Assembly: GCA_903872345.1 (NCBI GenBank)
Contig: CAIQKM010000193.1
Coordinates: 1 to 60,359 of the forward strand
Length of the DNA: 60,359 nucleotides
From: an uncultured Verrucomicrobia subdivision 3 bacterium
GTDB lineage: Bacteria; Verrucomicrobiota; Verrucomicrobiia; Limisphaerales; UBA11358
Direction: 5' to 3'
A model generated the notes under the pieces. The model was not told where the DNA came from. It did not search any database and saw only the letters and a program-made list of their open reading frames with translations. Shown piece by piece: positions 8,168 to 16,992 of the stretch. Each line of letters starts with the position of its first letter. The stretch's first letter is position 1. A program made the position numbers and the translations under genes.

Positions 8168-10233
8168 AAACCAAACACTCCAACGCAAACGGGCGCAAGC
8201 TCACGGCGCTGGCGCTGACCGCCGGCACCCTGCTGGCCGCCGGCACCTCCGCCCAGGCCCAGCTCACCCGCGCCTTCCAGGCGTTCCCGGGTTCCCTCAC
8301 CAACAAGATCAAATACGTCATCGTCATTTATCCGGAAAACCGGAGCTTTGACAGCTTGTACGGCAACTTCCCCGGTGCCAACGGCATTGCCAACGCCACC
8401 AATTACGTCCAGTACGGCCGTTCCAATAACATTCCCCTCGCGAGCCTGCCCCAGCCGACTCTTTACGGCATGTCCCTGCTCAGCAGCGGCGTGGATCCCC
8501 GCTTTCCCAGCTCGCTCACCAACGGCCCCTATGACGCCAGTCCGTATGTGCCCGATAACTATGCCATCGGCGACATGACTCATCTGTTCTATCTCGAACA
8601 GTACCAGATCAACAATCCCGCCTATACCTGGCTCGCCAACGATCCCAAGAACGCCGGCGGCACCACCATGAGCAAGTTCACCGTCTGGGGCAGCAACCCC
8701 GGCCTGAGCCTCAGCCACTATGACGAACAGAACGGCGGCGAAGGCGCCGTGGCCAAGCAGTTCGTGCTCGCCGACAATTGCTTTCACTCCGCGTTCGGCG
8801 GTTCGTTCCTGAACCATCAATGGTTGATTGCCGCCCGCACCCCCGTCTGGCCCGCCAATCCGACCGAAGGCGGCGGCCCCGGCGGCGCGGCGCAAACGCC
8901 CATGGATCCGAATTCCACCAACTTCCCCGGCGAATGGTTCCCCGCCGCCACCGGTGCCAGCTTCGGCTTTGGCGGCTCGCTCGCGGACAACGCCCTGACC
9001 CCCGACCCCACGCTGCCCGGCTTTGCCTATTCCGCCACCAGCACCAACCTGAATGCCGGTGACTTCTGGGCCGTCAACACCCTGCGCCCGCTCCGCGGCC
9101 CCGCCGGCGGTTATGCCGTTCCTGCCACCGCCCCCTACCTGAACCTGCCGCAAGGCATTCAAGGCGTAACTCCGTCCGTGACCCTCGCCGGCAACACCGG
9201 CGGCACGAACACCTTCTCCTCCAGCGTTGTTTACGCGCCCATCAGCGCCACCGCCGTCAGCGCCCGCCTCCCGCTCCAGACGTATGACACCATCGGCGAC
9301 CGTCTGAACAGCGCCAACGTCTCCTGGGCCTGGTTCTCCGGCGGCTGGAAAAACGCCAAGAACGGCGTGGCCGACTTCCTCTTCCAGTTCCATCACCAGC
9401 CCTTCGCGTTCTTCTCGAAATACGCGCTGGCCCAAAGCCCCGTCTATCCCATCAACGGTTCCACCAACGCCCCCGTTCCCGGCGTGGACAGCGTTGACCC
9501 CAATGGCAAACCCGTCGGCTACGGCCTCGGCTCCGCCAACCACTTGCTCGACGAAGACACCGACTTCTATCGCATGCTTGATGCCGGCACCCTGCCCAAC
9601 GTCAGCTTCGTGAAGCCCATTGGCGAAGACAACTCCCACCCCGGCTACGCCAGCGTGAAGCGCGGCCAGGCCTGGGTGGCCAACATTGTCGGCCGCATCA
9701 AAAACAGCCCCATCTGGCCCAACGCCGTTGTCTTCATTTGCTACGACGAACATGGCGGTCTCTGGGATCATGTGACCCCGCCCGTGGTGGACCGTTGGGG
9801 CCCCGGCCTCCGCGTCCCCTTCATCATTGCCTCGCCCTGGAGCAAGAAGGGCTACGTGGACCACAACCAGTATGAAACCGTGTCCATGCTCTCCTTCATT
9901 GAAAACCTGTACAATCTGCCGCCGTTGAGCACCCGCGATGCCAACGCCCTGCCCCCCGTCGCCGCCTTCACCGGCGAACCCGACCTGTTCCTCGAAGCCA
10001 AACCCAACCAGGCGGTCGCCTACCAAATCCCGGCCTACAACAACCCCGTGTCCTATGGGTGGTCCGGCAACTCCGACGGCCTCGTGCTAAACCCAGTCAC
10101 CGGCCAGATCACCGGCACGCCCAACACCACCGGCACCTTCACGCTGAATGTCACCGTGACCGGTTCCACCAACAACCTGCCGGCCGGCCAGCAGAATGTG
10201 ATCAAGTACGTCCTGGAAATCGACGTACACTGA
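8164..10233 (+). CDS. Secreted phosphoesterase (phospholipase C / acid phosphatase family)
   Basis: The 689-residue product has a cleavable signal peptide (residues 1-34, ending AQAQ) and belongs to the phosphoesterase family of phospholipase C and AcpA-type acid phosphatases. The N-terminal IYPENRSFDSLYGNFPGANG motif near residue 58 carries the metal-binding Glu-Asn. The FICYDEHGGLWDHVTPP motif near residue 525 matches the family DEHGG-x-x-DHV signature. DNCFHSAFGGSFLNHQWL near 202 is also typical. After about residue 610 a short Ig-like putative domain (NPVTGQITGTPNTTGTF) closes the protein. It is predicted to release phosphate from phospholipids or other esters outside the inner membrane. 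A terminator hairpin follows. Whether it is a lipase or a phosphatase cannot be decided here. Confidence 0.85.
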   Translation: MKTKHSNANGRKLTALALTAGTLLAAGTSAQAQLTRAFQAFPGSLTNKIKYVIVIYPENRSFDSLYGNFPGANGIANATNYVQYGRSNNIPLASLPQPTLYGMSLLSSGVDPRFPSSLTNGPYDASPYVPDNYAIGDMTHLFYLEQYQINNPAYTWLANDPKNAGGTTMSKFTVWGSNPGLSLSHYDEQNGGEGAVAKQFVLADNCFHSAFGGSFLNHQWLIAARTPVWPANPTEGGGPGGAAQTPMDPNSTNFPGEWFPAATGASFGFGGSLADNALTPDPTLPGFAYSATSTNLNAGDFWAVNTLRPLRGPAGGYAVPATAPYLNLPQGIQGVTPSVTLAGNTGGTNTFSSSVVYAPISATAVSARLPLQTYDTIGDRLNSANVSWAWFSGGWKNAKNGVADFLFQFHHQPFAFFSKYALAQSPVYPINGSTNAPVPGVDSVDPNGKPVGYGLGSANHLLDEDTDFYRMLDAGTLPNVSFVKPIGEDNSHPGYASVKRGQAWVANIVGRIKNSPIWPNAVVFICYDEHGGLWDHVTPPVVDRWGPGLRVPFIIASPWSKKGYVDHNQYETVSMLSFIENLYNLPPLSTRDANALPPVAAFTGEPDLFLEAKPNQAVAYQIPAYNNPVSYGWSGNSDGLVLNPVTGQITGTPNTTGTFTLNVTVTGSTNNLPAGQQNVIKYVLEIDVH

Positions 10234-10295
10234 TCTGAGCCATCAATCGAAGGTTGATTATTCAGACCCGACTGAAATACTGATCGCGAAAACTC

Positions 10296-10338
10296 GGCGG
10301 TTGTGAGCCGGCCATGGGCCAACTCACAACCGCCTTTT
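10296..10338 (+). terminator. Intrinsic terminator-like hairpin after the phosphoesterase
   Basis: A perfect 12-bp stem pairs GGCGGTTGTGAG (10296-10307) with CTCACAACCGCC (10323-10334). The loop is 15 nt and is followed by TTTT. The U-tract is short, so termination may be partial. It lies only 3 nt upstream of the ATG at 10342. This argues that the RND gene starts at that ATG and not at the GTG at 10303 inside the stem. Confidence 0.7.
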
Positions 10339-10341
10339 GCC

Positions 10342-13300
10342 ATGTTACCCGCACCGGAAAATCCCACGACCGAAGGCGATTTCACCCGCCTGCTCCGCGC
10401 CATCATCGAACGCTCCGTCCGTTATCGCGCCGCCGCCCTGCCGCTCGCCGTGATCATCCTGCTGCTCGGGGTCTGGTCTGCCGCCCGCCTGCCCCTCGAT
10501 GTCACTCCGGATATCAGCAACGTCCAGGTGCAGGTGCTCACTCCCGTCCCCGACCTCTCCCCCGAGGAAATCGAAAACTCCGTCACCCGCCCCCTGGAAC
10601 TCGAACTCTTCGGCACCCCGCACCTCGAACAAATCCGCTCGCTCACCCGCTTTGGCATCTCCCAGGTTTGCCTCATTTTTGCCGATGGCACCGACCTGTT
10701 CCAAGCCCGGCAAATGGTTTCCGAACGGCTCGCCCAGGCGCAAGAAAAACTGCCGCCCGGCCTCGCCCCCCGGCTCGCGCCGCCCAGTTCCGGCTTGGGC
10801 GAGGTGTTCACCTACGCTTTGACGTTCAAGGGCGACACTGCCACCAATGTCACCGAAGCCGGTTTGCGCCGCCTCAAGCTGGCCAACGAATTCCTCGTCA
10901 AACCCCGCCTCAAATCCGTCCCCGGCGTCGCCGAAATCAACACCACCGGCGGCTACGACCAGCAGATGGTCGTGGCCGTGGATCCCGCGCAACTCAACCA
11001 GTACGGCGTGGATCTCAACGACCTCGCCACCCTCATCCAACGCAATGCCGCCATCGGCGGCGGCGCGCTGGTGGAACGCGACGGCACCCAGTTCATCATT
11101 CGCTCCCGCTCCCGCGCCCAGCTTACCAACGATTTTTCCAACCTCTGCATCCGCCTCTCCCTCGGCGCGGAAACCATTCCCCTCAGCCGCGTCGCCACCG
11201 TTAGCATCGCCTCCGGCCTCCGCCTCGGCGCGGCCACCTTGAACGGGCACGAAGCCGTCCTCGGCACCGCCATGATGCTCGCCGGCGGCAACGCCAGCGC
11301 CGTGGCCCGCTCCTTCCGCGCGGCGCTCACGGATGCCGGGGCGCGCCTGCCGGCGGACATGGAGTTAAAACCCATATACGACCGCGCCGAACTGGTGGAC
11401 CAAGTCATCGGCACCGTCCGGGAAAACTTGCTCGCCGCCGCCGCCTTGGTGCTGGCCGTACTGATGTTGTTTCTGCGCAACCTCCGCGCCGCCCTGATCG
11501 TCGCCACCATTCTCGTCCTGGCCTTCGCCCTCGGCCTCTCCGCCATGGCCGCCTGCGGCATCATGGGCTGCCTGATGACTCTTGGCGCGATTGATTTCGG
11601 CGTGGTCGTGGATGACACCATCGTCATGGTCGAAAACGTCGCGCGCAAACTCCAGGCCGCGCCCGGCTCCGCAAACCGCCTCGCCCTCATCGTCGAATCC
11701 TGCTGCCAGGTTCGCAAACCCATGCTCGTCGGCATGATCGTCATCATCGGCGCCTACGTGCCCGTGCTCACCCTTGGCGGCGTCGAGGGCCGCATGTTCC
11801 GCCCGCTCGCGCAGTCCGTCATGCTGCTGCTCGCCGCCTCCCTGCTCCTCACCATCACCCTCGTGCCGGCTCTCTGCGCCCTGGGCTTGGGCCGGAATAT
11901 TTGCGTGCGCGAACCCCGGTTCATGGCGTCGCTCCGTGCGCTTTACGAAAAACTCTTCCTCGCCTGCCGCCGGTTCCGGTGGTTCGTGTTAGCCGCCGCC
12001 CTCCTGCTCGCCGCCGGGGCCGCCGGCCTCGGTTCCCGCCTCGGCGCGGATTTTCTCCCCGCCCTGGATGAAGGCTGGCTGGTGGTCGAAGTCCAGCGCG
12101 ATCCCGCAACCAGCCTCCCCCGCTCCCTTGCAATGGAAGAACAAACGGAACTGGCCATCCGCGCCGCCATCCCGGAAGTCCAGGATCTCTTCGCCCGCAT
12201 TGGCATGTCCCAAATCGCCACCGACCCCCAAGGCGCCAACCAGAATGACATTTATATCCGCTTCCGACCCCGCGCCGAATGGCGGCAGGTCAACGGCCAT
12301 ACCATTTCCAAGGCCGAACTGGCCGGCCTCGTCACCGCCGCCATCAACCGCGCCGTGCCCGACCAGGATACCGAATTGAACCAACCCATCGGCGTGCGCT
12401 TTGATGAATTGCTCGAAGGCGTCCGCACCGACCTCGCCATCAAATTGTACGGCCCGGACTACGACCGCCTCGACGCCCTCGCCGGCCAGGTCGCCGACTT
12501 GGTCAAAACCGAACCCGGCGCCGGCGAAGTGGTCGTGGATCTGCCCGGACGCACCGACACCATGGAATTCAACCCCAACCGCGACGCCATGCTCCGCTAC
12601 ATGGCCACCGCCGACCAGGTGAACAACGCCGTCGCCATCGGCCTGGCCGGGCGCACCGTGGGCCGCATTGACGAAGGCGACCTGTTCTACCCCCTGGCCA
12701 TCCGCCTCGCCGAAACCAACCGTCTTGATCCGCAGATTTTGAACGAACTTCCCCTCCGCGCGGCCGATGGCACCCTCGTGCTCGCCCTCGGCAACCTCGG
12801 CACCTGGTCCAAAATATCCTCCGTCACCGCCATTACCCGCGAACAGGCCGCCCGCCGCGAAGCCGTCCTCGTGACCGTCAAAAACGCCGACGTCACCGGC
12901 TTTGTGGAGCGCGCCCAACGCGACCTCCGGGCCAAAATCACCCTGCCCCCCGGCTACCGGCTTGAATTCGGCGGCGCTTATAAAAACTGGGAATCCGGCA
13001 GCCGCCGCCTGGCCCTCGCCGGCGCCGCGTTTATCCTGCTCAGTCTGGCGCTGGTTTATGCCACCTTGAAAAACGGACGGCAGACCGCCCTCGTGGCCCT
13101 CGGCATTCCCCTCGCCCTGGCCGGCGGCATCTACGGGCTTTGGTTCCGGGATCTCCCGCTCACCCTCCCCGCCGCCGTCGGCTTTGTCACCCTCGGCGGC
13201 CTGAGCCTGCTGAACGGTCTCGTGCTGATGACCTATTTCAACCAACTCCGCGCGCGCGGCGTTGACCCCGTGCCCGCCGCCCTCCAGAGCGCCACCACCC

Positions 13301-13518
13301 GGCTCCGCCCGGTACTGATGACCGCCCTCGTCGCCGGGGTCGGCTTTGTTCCCATGGCGGTTTCCCATGGCATGGGGGCCGAACTCCAGCGCCCCTTCGC
13401 CACCGTGGTTATCAGCGGCATCATCACCGCCACCACCTTCACCCTCCTCCTGCTTCCCCTCCTGTTGCCTTGGACCGGCACCCTGACAAAATCCGGCCAA
13501 ATCGCCCGGGATTTGTAA
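10342..13518 (+). CDS. RND efflux permease, CzcA/CusA heavy-metal type
   Basis: This 1058-residue inner-membrane proton antiporter has full-length RND architecture. It has one N-terminal membrane helix (near 30-50), a large periplasmic loop, six helices (near 345-520), a second loop and five or six more helices. The fourth-helix motif AIDFGVVVDDTIVMVEN keeps the Asp, Asp and Glu positions used for proton relay in CzcA-type pumps. The N-terminal PLDVTPDISNVQVQVLTPVP is characteristic of the heavy-metal efflux branch. No periplasmic adaptor or outer-membrane factor gene adjoins it, so it is an orphan permease here. The ATG at 10342 is chosen because the upstream GTG lies within a terminator stem. 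No Shine-Dalgarno is visible. The substrate is not determined. Confidence 0.88.
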   Translation: MLPAPENPTTEGDFTRLLRAIIERSVRYRAAALPLAVIILLLGVWSAARLPLDVTPDISNVQVQVLTPVPDLSPEEIENSVTRPLELELFGTPHLEQIRSLTRFGISQVCLIFADGTDLFQARQMVSERLAQAQEKLPPGLAPRLAPPSSGLGEVFTYALTFKGDTATNVTEAGLRRLKLANEFLVKPRLKSVPGVAEINTTGGYDQQMVVAVDPAQLNQYGVDLNDLATLIQRNAAIGGGALVERDGTQFIIRSRSRAQLTNDFSNLCIRLSLGAETIPLSRVATVSIASGLRLGAATLNGHEAVLGTAMMLAGGNASAVARSFRAALTDAGARLPADMELKPIYDRAELVDQVIGTVRENLLAAAALVLAVLMLFLRNLRAALIVATILVLAFALGLSAMAACGIMGCLMTLGAIDFGVVVDDTIVMVENVARKLQAAPGSANRLALIVESCCQVRKPMLVGMIVIIGAYVPVLTLGGVEGRMFRPLAQSVMLLLAASLLLTITLVPALCALGLGRNICVREPRFMASLRALYEKLFLACRRFRWFVLAAALLLAAGAAGLGSRLGADFLPALDEGWLVVEVQRDPATSLPRSLAMEEQTELAIRAAIPEVQDLFARIGMSQIATDPQGANQNDIYIRFRPRAEWRQVNGHTISKAELAGLVTAAINRAVPDQDTELNQPIGVRFDELLEGVRTDLAIKLYGPDYDRLDALAGQVADLVKTEPGAGEVVVDLPGRTDTMEFNPNRDAMLRYMATADQVNNAVAIGLAGRTVGRIDEGDLFYPLAIRLAETNRLDPQILNELPLRAADGTLVLALGNLGTWSKISSVTAITREQAARREAVLVTVKNADVTGFVERAQRDLRAKITLPPGYRLEFGGAYKNWESGSRRLALAGAAFILLSLALVYATLKNGRQTALVALGIPLALAGGIYGLWFRDLPLTLPAAVGFVTLGGLSLLNGLVLMTYFNQLRARGVDPVPAALQSATTRLRPVLMTALVAGVGFVPMAVSHGMGAELQRPFATVVISGIITATTFTLLLLPLLLPWTGTLTKSGQIARDL

Positions 13519-13664
13519 CGAACCGGAGACCTGCTTGTCACCGGATCGTTGCTGGTCAAGGCCGGTCGCAATGCTATCGTCGGATTGAAAGAAATTGAAA
13601 ACGCCTTCCACTACGGGAGGCATGTCGGGTGATCTAAAAACTGTTTTATTAGAGGACAAATTCC

Positions 13665-14264
13665 ATGAAATTCCAACCTTACTTGACTGCATTCACCTTG
13701 GCGGGCCTGCTCGCCGGGGCCGCCCAAACCAGCCACGCCCAAAACCTCCTGCTCAACGGCAGCTTTGAAGACCAGGGCGGCAGCTTCACCAACTGGACTC
13801 AGACCCTCGCCGCCACTGGCAGCAATCTGAGCATTGACGACGGCTCATCCACCCTGTTTATCCCGCAGGATGGCGGCTATTACGCCCTGTTTGCGGCCGG
13901 CAACGGCCAGGCCGACACCATTGACCAGGTCGTCCCCACCAACCCCGACACGTATTACGACATTAATTTCTGGGTCAATGCCAAATATGCCGGCGCCGAT
14001 CTCGTCGTCACTTGGGACGGAAACCAGCTCACGCACCTCGACAGCTCCTACAACTCCGGTGCCGCCAACAATGGCTGGGTAAATTTTGATTTTCTCGCCC
14101 TGGCCTCGTCCCCCGCCACGGATCTCTCCTTTGCCAGCTATGCCGACACGGCCCTGGGACTGGATAACCTCAGCGTCACCCCCGCGCCCGAACCCACCAC
14201 CTTGGCTCTGGCCGGAATTGGCGCATTGGGACTCGCCGTCCTGCGCCGGAATCGCGCCCGTTGA
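13665..14264 (+). CDS. PEP-CTERM secreted protein
   Basis: The 199-residue product has a signal peptide (about 1-25, ending SHAQ) followed by a single compact domain that opens with LLLNGSFEDQGGSFTNW. That N-G-S/D-F-E opening is common in carbohydrate-binding-like DUF642/CBM-type beta-sandwiches. It ends with a PEP-CTERM sorting tag: PEPTTLALAG, a hydrophobic helix, then RRNRAR. PEP-CTERM tails are recognised by exosortase and retained in the envelope or extracellular matrix. No exosortase gene is in this window. An RBS-like AGAGGA lies at about 13652-13657. A strong terminator follows the gene. The function is unknown; a surface or matrix role is inference. Confidence 0.85.
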   Translation: MKFQPYLTAFTLAGLLAGAAQTSHAQNLLLNGSFEDQGGSFTNWTQTLAATGSNLSIDDGSSTLFIPQDGGYYALFAAGNGQADTIDQVVPTNPDTYYDINFWVNAKYAGADLVVTWDGNQLTHLDSSYNSGAANNGWVNFDFLALASSPATDLSFASYADTALGLDNLSVTPAPEPTTLALAGIGALGLAVLRRNRAR

Positions 14265-14345
14265 TCCGGTGACTGCGCGATGCCTGCCAACCTGAATTCA
14301 TCCCGCTGGCAAGCCACCCGTAGAAATACAGGTATCGCAAAAATC

Positions 14346-14390
14346 AAAAACGTTCCCGGAGGTTTCCTTGCGCCTCCGGGAACGTTTTTT
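14346..14390 (+). terminator. Strong rho-independent terminator
   Basis: A 17-bp stem pairs AAAAACGTTCCCGGAGG (14346-14362) with its complement (14373-14389) across a 10-nt loop, and the right arm itself ends in T6. Because the left arm starts with A5, the hairpin could also work on the opposite strand. It separates the PEP-CTERM gene from the convergent minus-strand gene that ends at 14533. Confidence 0.85.
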
Positions 14391-14532
14391 CCCCCACAAA
14401 AGATGAATCGTAGCGGATTAACCAAACCGCACATGGCCGGAAAAACTAAGCTTCCCGGCTGGCTCGGCATCTATTGGGCATCCGGCGGCGATCCGCTGCG
14501 GAATATAATCTTTCAATATATATGCGTTATGC

Positions 14533-15075
14533 TTACGCCGCCGAGCCTGTCCCGCCATTTTTTCCCGTCGCCGGTTTATGCTGGGGCACGACCGCGCCCA
14601 ACACCTCCGCCAGCGGCACCGGCTGCTTGAAATAGAACCAGACATCACCATCCGGCTGCGGCACCGCCGCCGTCAGTTCCCATCCCAGGGAACCCCAGTG
14701 TTTGATCAGCACATCCTGCGAAGCCAGCCCCAGATCCACGCCGTCGGCCCGGGCGCTGACAATCTGATAACGCCAGCGGGTGGGCGGACGTTCAATCAGC
14801 TTCTCCATCAGCCGGCTTTTGCAATTTTGATTTTCGCGCTTGTAACCAAACCGCTCGGCGGAATGATCCCGCTCCTGCACCAGGTGTTTCAGGCAATAGC
14901 CGCCGCTGATCGCCGCCTGACCACAGATACGGCAGCCGCCCTGCGCCATCTTGCGCAACTGCCACTTCCGCTGACGGGATACCGGCAGGTGCGTAAATTC
15001 ATCAACAATTTCCGGTCGCCCAATCTTCCGGCGGGGCGGTTGCTGTTTCAATTCTTTTAAATTTTGTTTCGGCAT
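14533..15075 (-). CDS. Unknown protein with Cys/His zinc cluster and DUF4177-like tail
   Basis: The protein has 180 residues from the ATG at 15075. The N-terminus is basic. A Cys-rich segment near residues 48-72 (GGCRICGQAAISGGYCLKH) has C-x2-C...C-x2-H spacing that suggests one zinc site, followed by basic residues that could contact nucleic acid. The C-terminal half (about 100-155, with WRYQIVSARADG and LGWELTAAVPQPDG) resembles the small DUF4177 fold. I cannot assign a function; a regulator or nucleic-acid-binding protein is a guess. The frame is open 21 codons further upstream, but those codons run through a perfect hairpin at 15091-15111, so the shorter start is preferred. Confidence 0.65.
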   Translation of the reverse strand: MPKQNLKELKQQPPRRKIGRPEIVDEFTHLPVSRQRKWQLRKMAQGGCRICGQAAISGGYCLKHLVQERDHSAERFGYKRENQNCKSRLMEKLIERPPTRWRYQIVSARADGVDLGLASQDVLIKHWGSLGWELTAAVPQPDGDVWFYFKQPVPLAEVLGAVVPQHKPATGKNGGTGSAA

Positions 15076-15090
15076 AATGTCGGGGTCGTA

Positions 15091-15111
15091 CGAAATGCGC
15101 TCCGCATTTCG
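15091..15111. promoter_or_regulatory. Perfect hairpin in the leader of the zinc-cluster gene
   Basis: CGAAATGCG-ctc-CGCATTTCG forms a 9-bp stem with a 3-nt loop, 16 bp upstream of the preferred start codon at 15075. It has no T-tract. It could be a repeat unit of the palindromic family in this genome (its loop region reads GCTCCG) or a leader RNA structure controlling translation. Confidence 0.5.
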
Positions 15112-15477
15112 TGCCAACCATGGTTTTTCTCCACCCACCCGAGGAGACTTGATCTGGGACCAATAACTGCAAAGCTACCACTTCTGAGGCGAGTATTTGA
15201 AAAGCCAAGCCGGTTTTTGAAGCCAAGTTACTTCAAATGACAACCATACTTGTTGCTTGCGACCATACTTCCCGACGTCAAGCTGCTACTAAAGGAAAAA
15301 TATCACCAAAAGGGAAACTGTCAACCGCCAACTATTTTTTGCCATGGTATTTTAAACCGAAGCCCATCGGCCACAACCTACAACGGAAAGGCCGCTCCCG
15401 GGATCCGACTTTCCGCCTTTGTCATTTTACGCAGCAGATGCGGATAAAGAAAGATTTAGGGTCAACCTCGCGGCCCC
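15112..15477. other. Intergenic region, no gene seen
   Basis: This stretch between the zinc-cluster gene and the MFS gene has lower GC than its flanks and no frame with protein-like composition. A and T runs at 15290-15310 and 15335-15350 could contain a promoter for the minus-strand gene downstream, but I cannot pick a convincing -35/-10 pair. Confidence 0.4.
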
Positions 15478-16695
15478 TCACGCGCGCTTCGTCCGGATGA
15501 ACAAGGTCAACCCCGCCGCCAGCACCAGCAAGCCGCCCGCCAAAACCAGCGCCGTCTGAAAACTGCCCCCGCTGCCGGCCGTCAGCACCTGCTGGATCTT
15601 CGGAAATACAAAACCGCCCACTCCCCACGCCGTAAACAAAACCCCGTAGTTCATCCCAAAATTCTTCAACCCCCACAAATCCTTGGTAAACGACGGAAAC
15701 AGCGCCAGATTTGCCCCGTAGTTGAAGCCGATGAACGTCGCCAGCAGCACAATCGTGAGCGCCGCCGAGTCCTTTGCCGCCGTGATCGGGATCGCCGCAA
15801 ACATCAGCGCCGCCTGCAACCCCAACACCAGCATCAGGGTCCACCGCCGGCCGATCTGGTCCGACAACACCCCCGCAATAATCCGGCCGCCGGCATTGCC
15901 GATCGCCATCACCGCCACCGCAATGAACGCATGCTCGCCCATGCTCTTCTTCGCCATGCCGCTAATGCTGCCGATCACCATCAGCCCCGCCCCCGCCCCG
16001 ATGCAATAAATCGTCCATAACAGGTAAAAACCCGGACTCCGCAGCAAATCCCCCGGCGTCGCGTTCTGAACCGCTGTGGCCGCCGGCTTCCCGGCGACCG
16101 GAGCCGGCGCCACCACAAATCCGGCCGGCGGATTCTTCAGCAATTGCGCCAAACCGCAGACAATCAGCGTAAACGCCACCCCCAAATACAGCATCGCCTT
16201 TTGCAACCCGAAATCATCCAGCAACCATTTGGAAACCGGGGCCAGATAAACCGGGGCCAACCCGAACCCCGCCACCACCAGGCCCGCCACCAGACCCGTC
16301 TTGGCCGGCGGAAACCATTTCAGCGCGGGCGGCGTGGCCGAGGAATAGCCGCAGCCGATGCCCAGTCCCACCAGCACTCCAAAGCCCAGCAGCCAAGTCT
16401 GATAGTTGCTCGTCGTCGAAATCAACACCATCCCCGCCCCCACCAGTAAACCGCCGACGGTGGCCGTCACCCGCGGACCAAACCGGTCCTGGCAGCGACC
16501 CGCAAAAATCATGGCAAACGCGAAGACCAGACAGCACAGCGCATAGGGATCGTTCAACTGGCCCCCCTTCCAGCCAAACTCCTTTTCGATGGTCGCCTTG
16601 AACAGGCTCCAAGTGTAGAGTACGCCGAGCGCGAGATTGATGCCGAGACCGGAGCCGGCCACCAGCCAGCCGGGATTTTGGGTTGCCTTTGTCAT
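15478..16695 (-). CDS. MFS transporter, oxalate/formate antiporter-like (OFA) family
   Basis: The 405-residue product has twelve predicted membrane segments in two groups of six, split by a hydrophilic loop near residues 195-215. Features of the OFA branch include the N-terminal GLGINLALGVLYTWSLF, with its Tyr-Thr-Trp in helix 1. FAGRCQDRFGPRVTA is the MFS signature loop between helices 2 and 3, and IIAGVLSDQIGRRWTLM is its repeat in the second half. GFNYGANLALFPSFTKDLWG is also strongly OFA-like. Family members carry small carboxylates such as oxalate, formate or lactate. No oxalate-degrading or formate-degrading gene is nearby, so the substrate is unassigned. Confidence 0.85.
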   Translation of the reverse strand: MTKATQNPGWLVAGSGLGINLALGVLYTWSLFKATIEKEFGWKGGQLNDPYALCCLVFAFAMIFAGRCQDRFGPRVTATVGGLLVGAGMVLISTTSNYQTWLLGFGVLVGLGIGCGYSSATPPALKWFPPAKTGLVAGLVVAGFGLAPVYLAPVSKWLLDDFGLQKAMLYLGVAFTLIVCGLAQLLKNPPAGFVVAPAPVAGKPAATAVQNATPGDLLRSPGFYLLWTIYCIGAGAGLMVIGSISGMAKKSMGEHAFIAVAVMAIGNAGGRIIAGVLSDQIGRRWTLMLVLGLQAALMFAAIPITAAKDSAALTIVLLATFIGFNYGANLALFPSFTKDLWGLKNFGMNYGVLFTAWGVGGFVFPKIQQVLTAGSGGSFQTALVLAGGLLVLAAGLTLFIRTKRA

Positions 16696-16713
16696 GAGTG
16701 GGAATTAAGCCGG

Positions 16714-16742
16714 ACATTAATGGAGCTGACTCTGCCTGACAA
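16714..16742 (-). promoter_or_regulatory. Candidate promoter of the MFS gene
   Basis: On the minus strand TTGTCA (16742-16737) and TAATGT (16719-16714) are separated by 17 bp. The predicted -10 lies 18 bp upstream of the ATG at 16695. The -35 matches the consensus at four of six positions and the -10 is weaker, so this is a tentative sigma-70 site. Confidence 0.35.
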
Positions 16743-16811
16743 TGACAAAGTCCCGATCCTGCCCGAAACGCGGCGTTTATAACGGGTGTGAAGGACGGGC
16801 GTATCCTGTGC

Positions 16812-16949
16812 GCCGAAGCATCAGGTTGTGAAGATGTGTACCCCATGCACTTGGCCGGCCAAACGCGGGTTAAGCCAGTGGTAACGCTGGTAATTCGCAC
16901 GTTGCTGCGGGTCACAGACCCGCGCTCCGGGGCAGTGGCAGGATGCGCC
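16812..16949 (+). repeat. 138-bp dispersed repeat, copy A
   Basis: This stretch aligns almost without gaps to 18373-18511. The best-conserved core includes CTTGGCCGGCCAAACGCGG and GGTAACGCTGGTAATTCGCA. The right part holds the hairpin GCGGGTC-aca-GACCCGC (16907-16923) followed by GCTCCGG. The hairpin end also occurs, degenerate and inverted, at 5421-5461. Both full copies lie next to PEP-CTERM sequences, here just past the 3' end of the gene at 16993-17646. Confidence 0.8.
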
Positions 16950-16992
16950 GCTCACCAACGGTTGCCGCCCCCAGCCACCACCGGCGATTGCT

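Noticed and set aside
8098..10026. A 642-codon minus-strand frame opposite the phosphoesterase
   Set aside because: Shadow of a secreted enzyme with an intact signal peptide and family motifs on the + strand.
11989..13692. A 567-codon minus-strand frame opposite the RND pump
   Set aside because: Gly/Glu/Ala-rich antisense of a well-conserved permease; no domain and no plausible start context.
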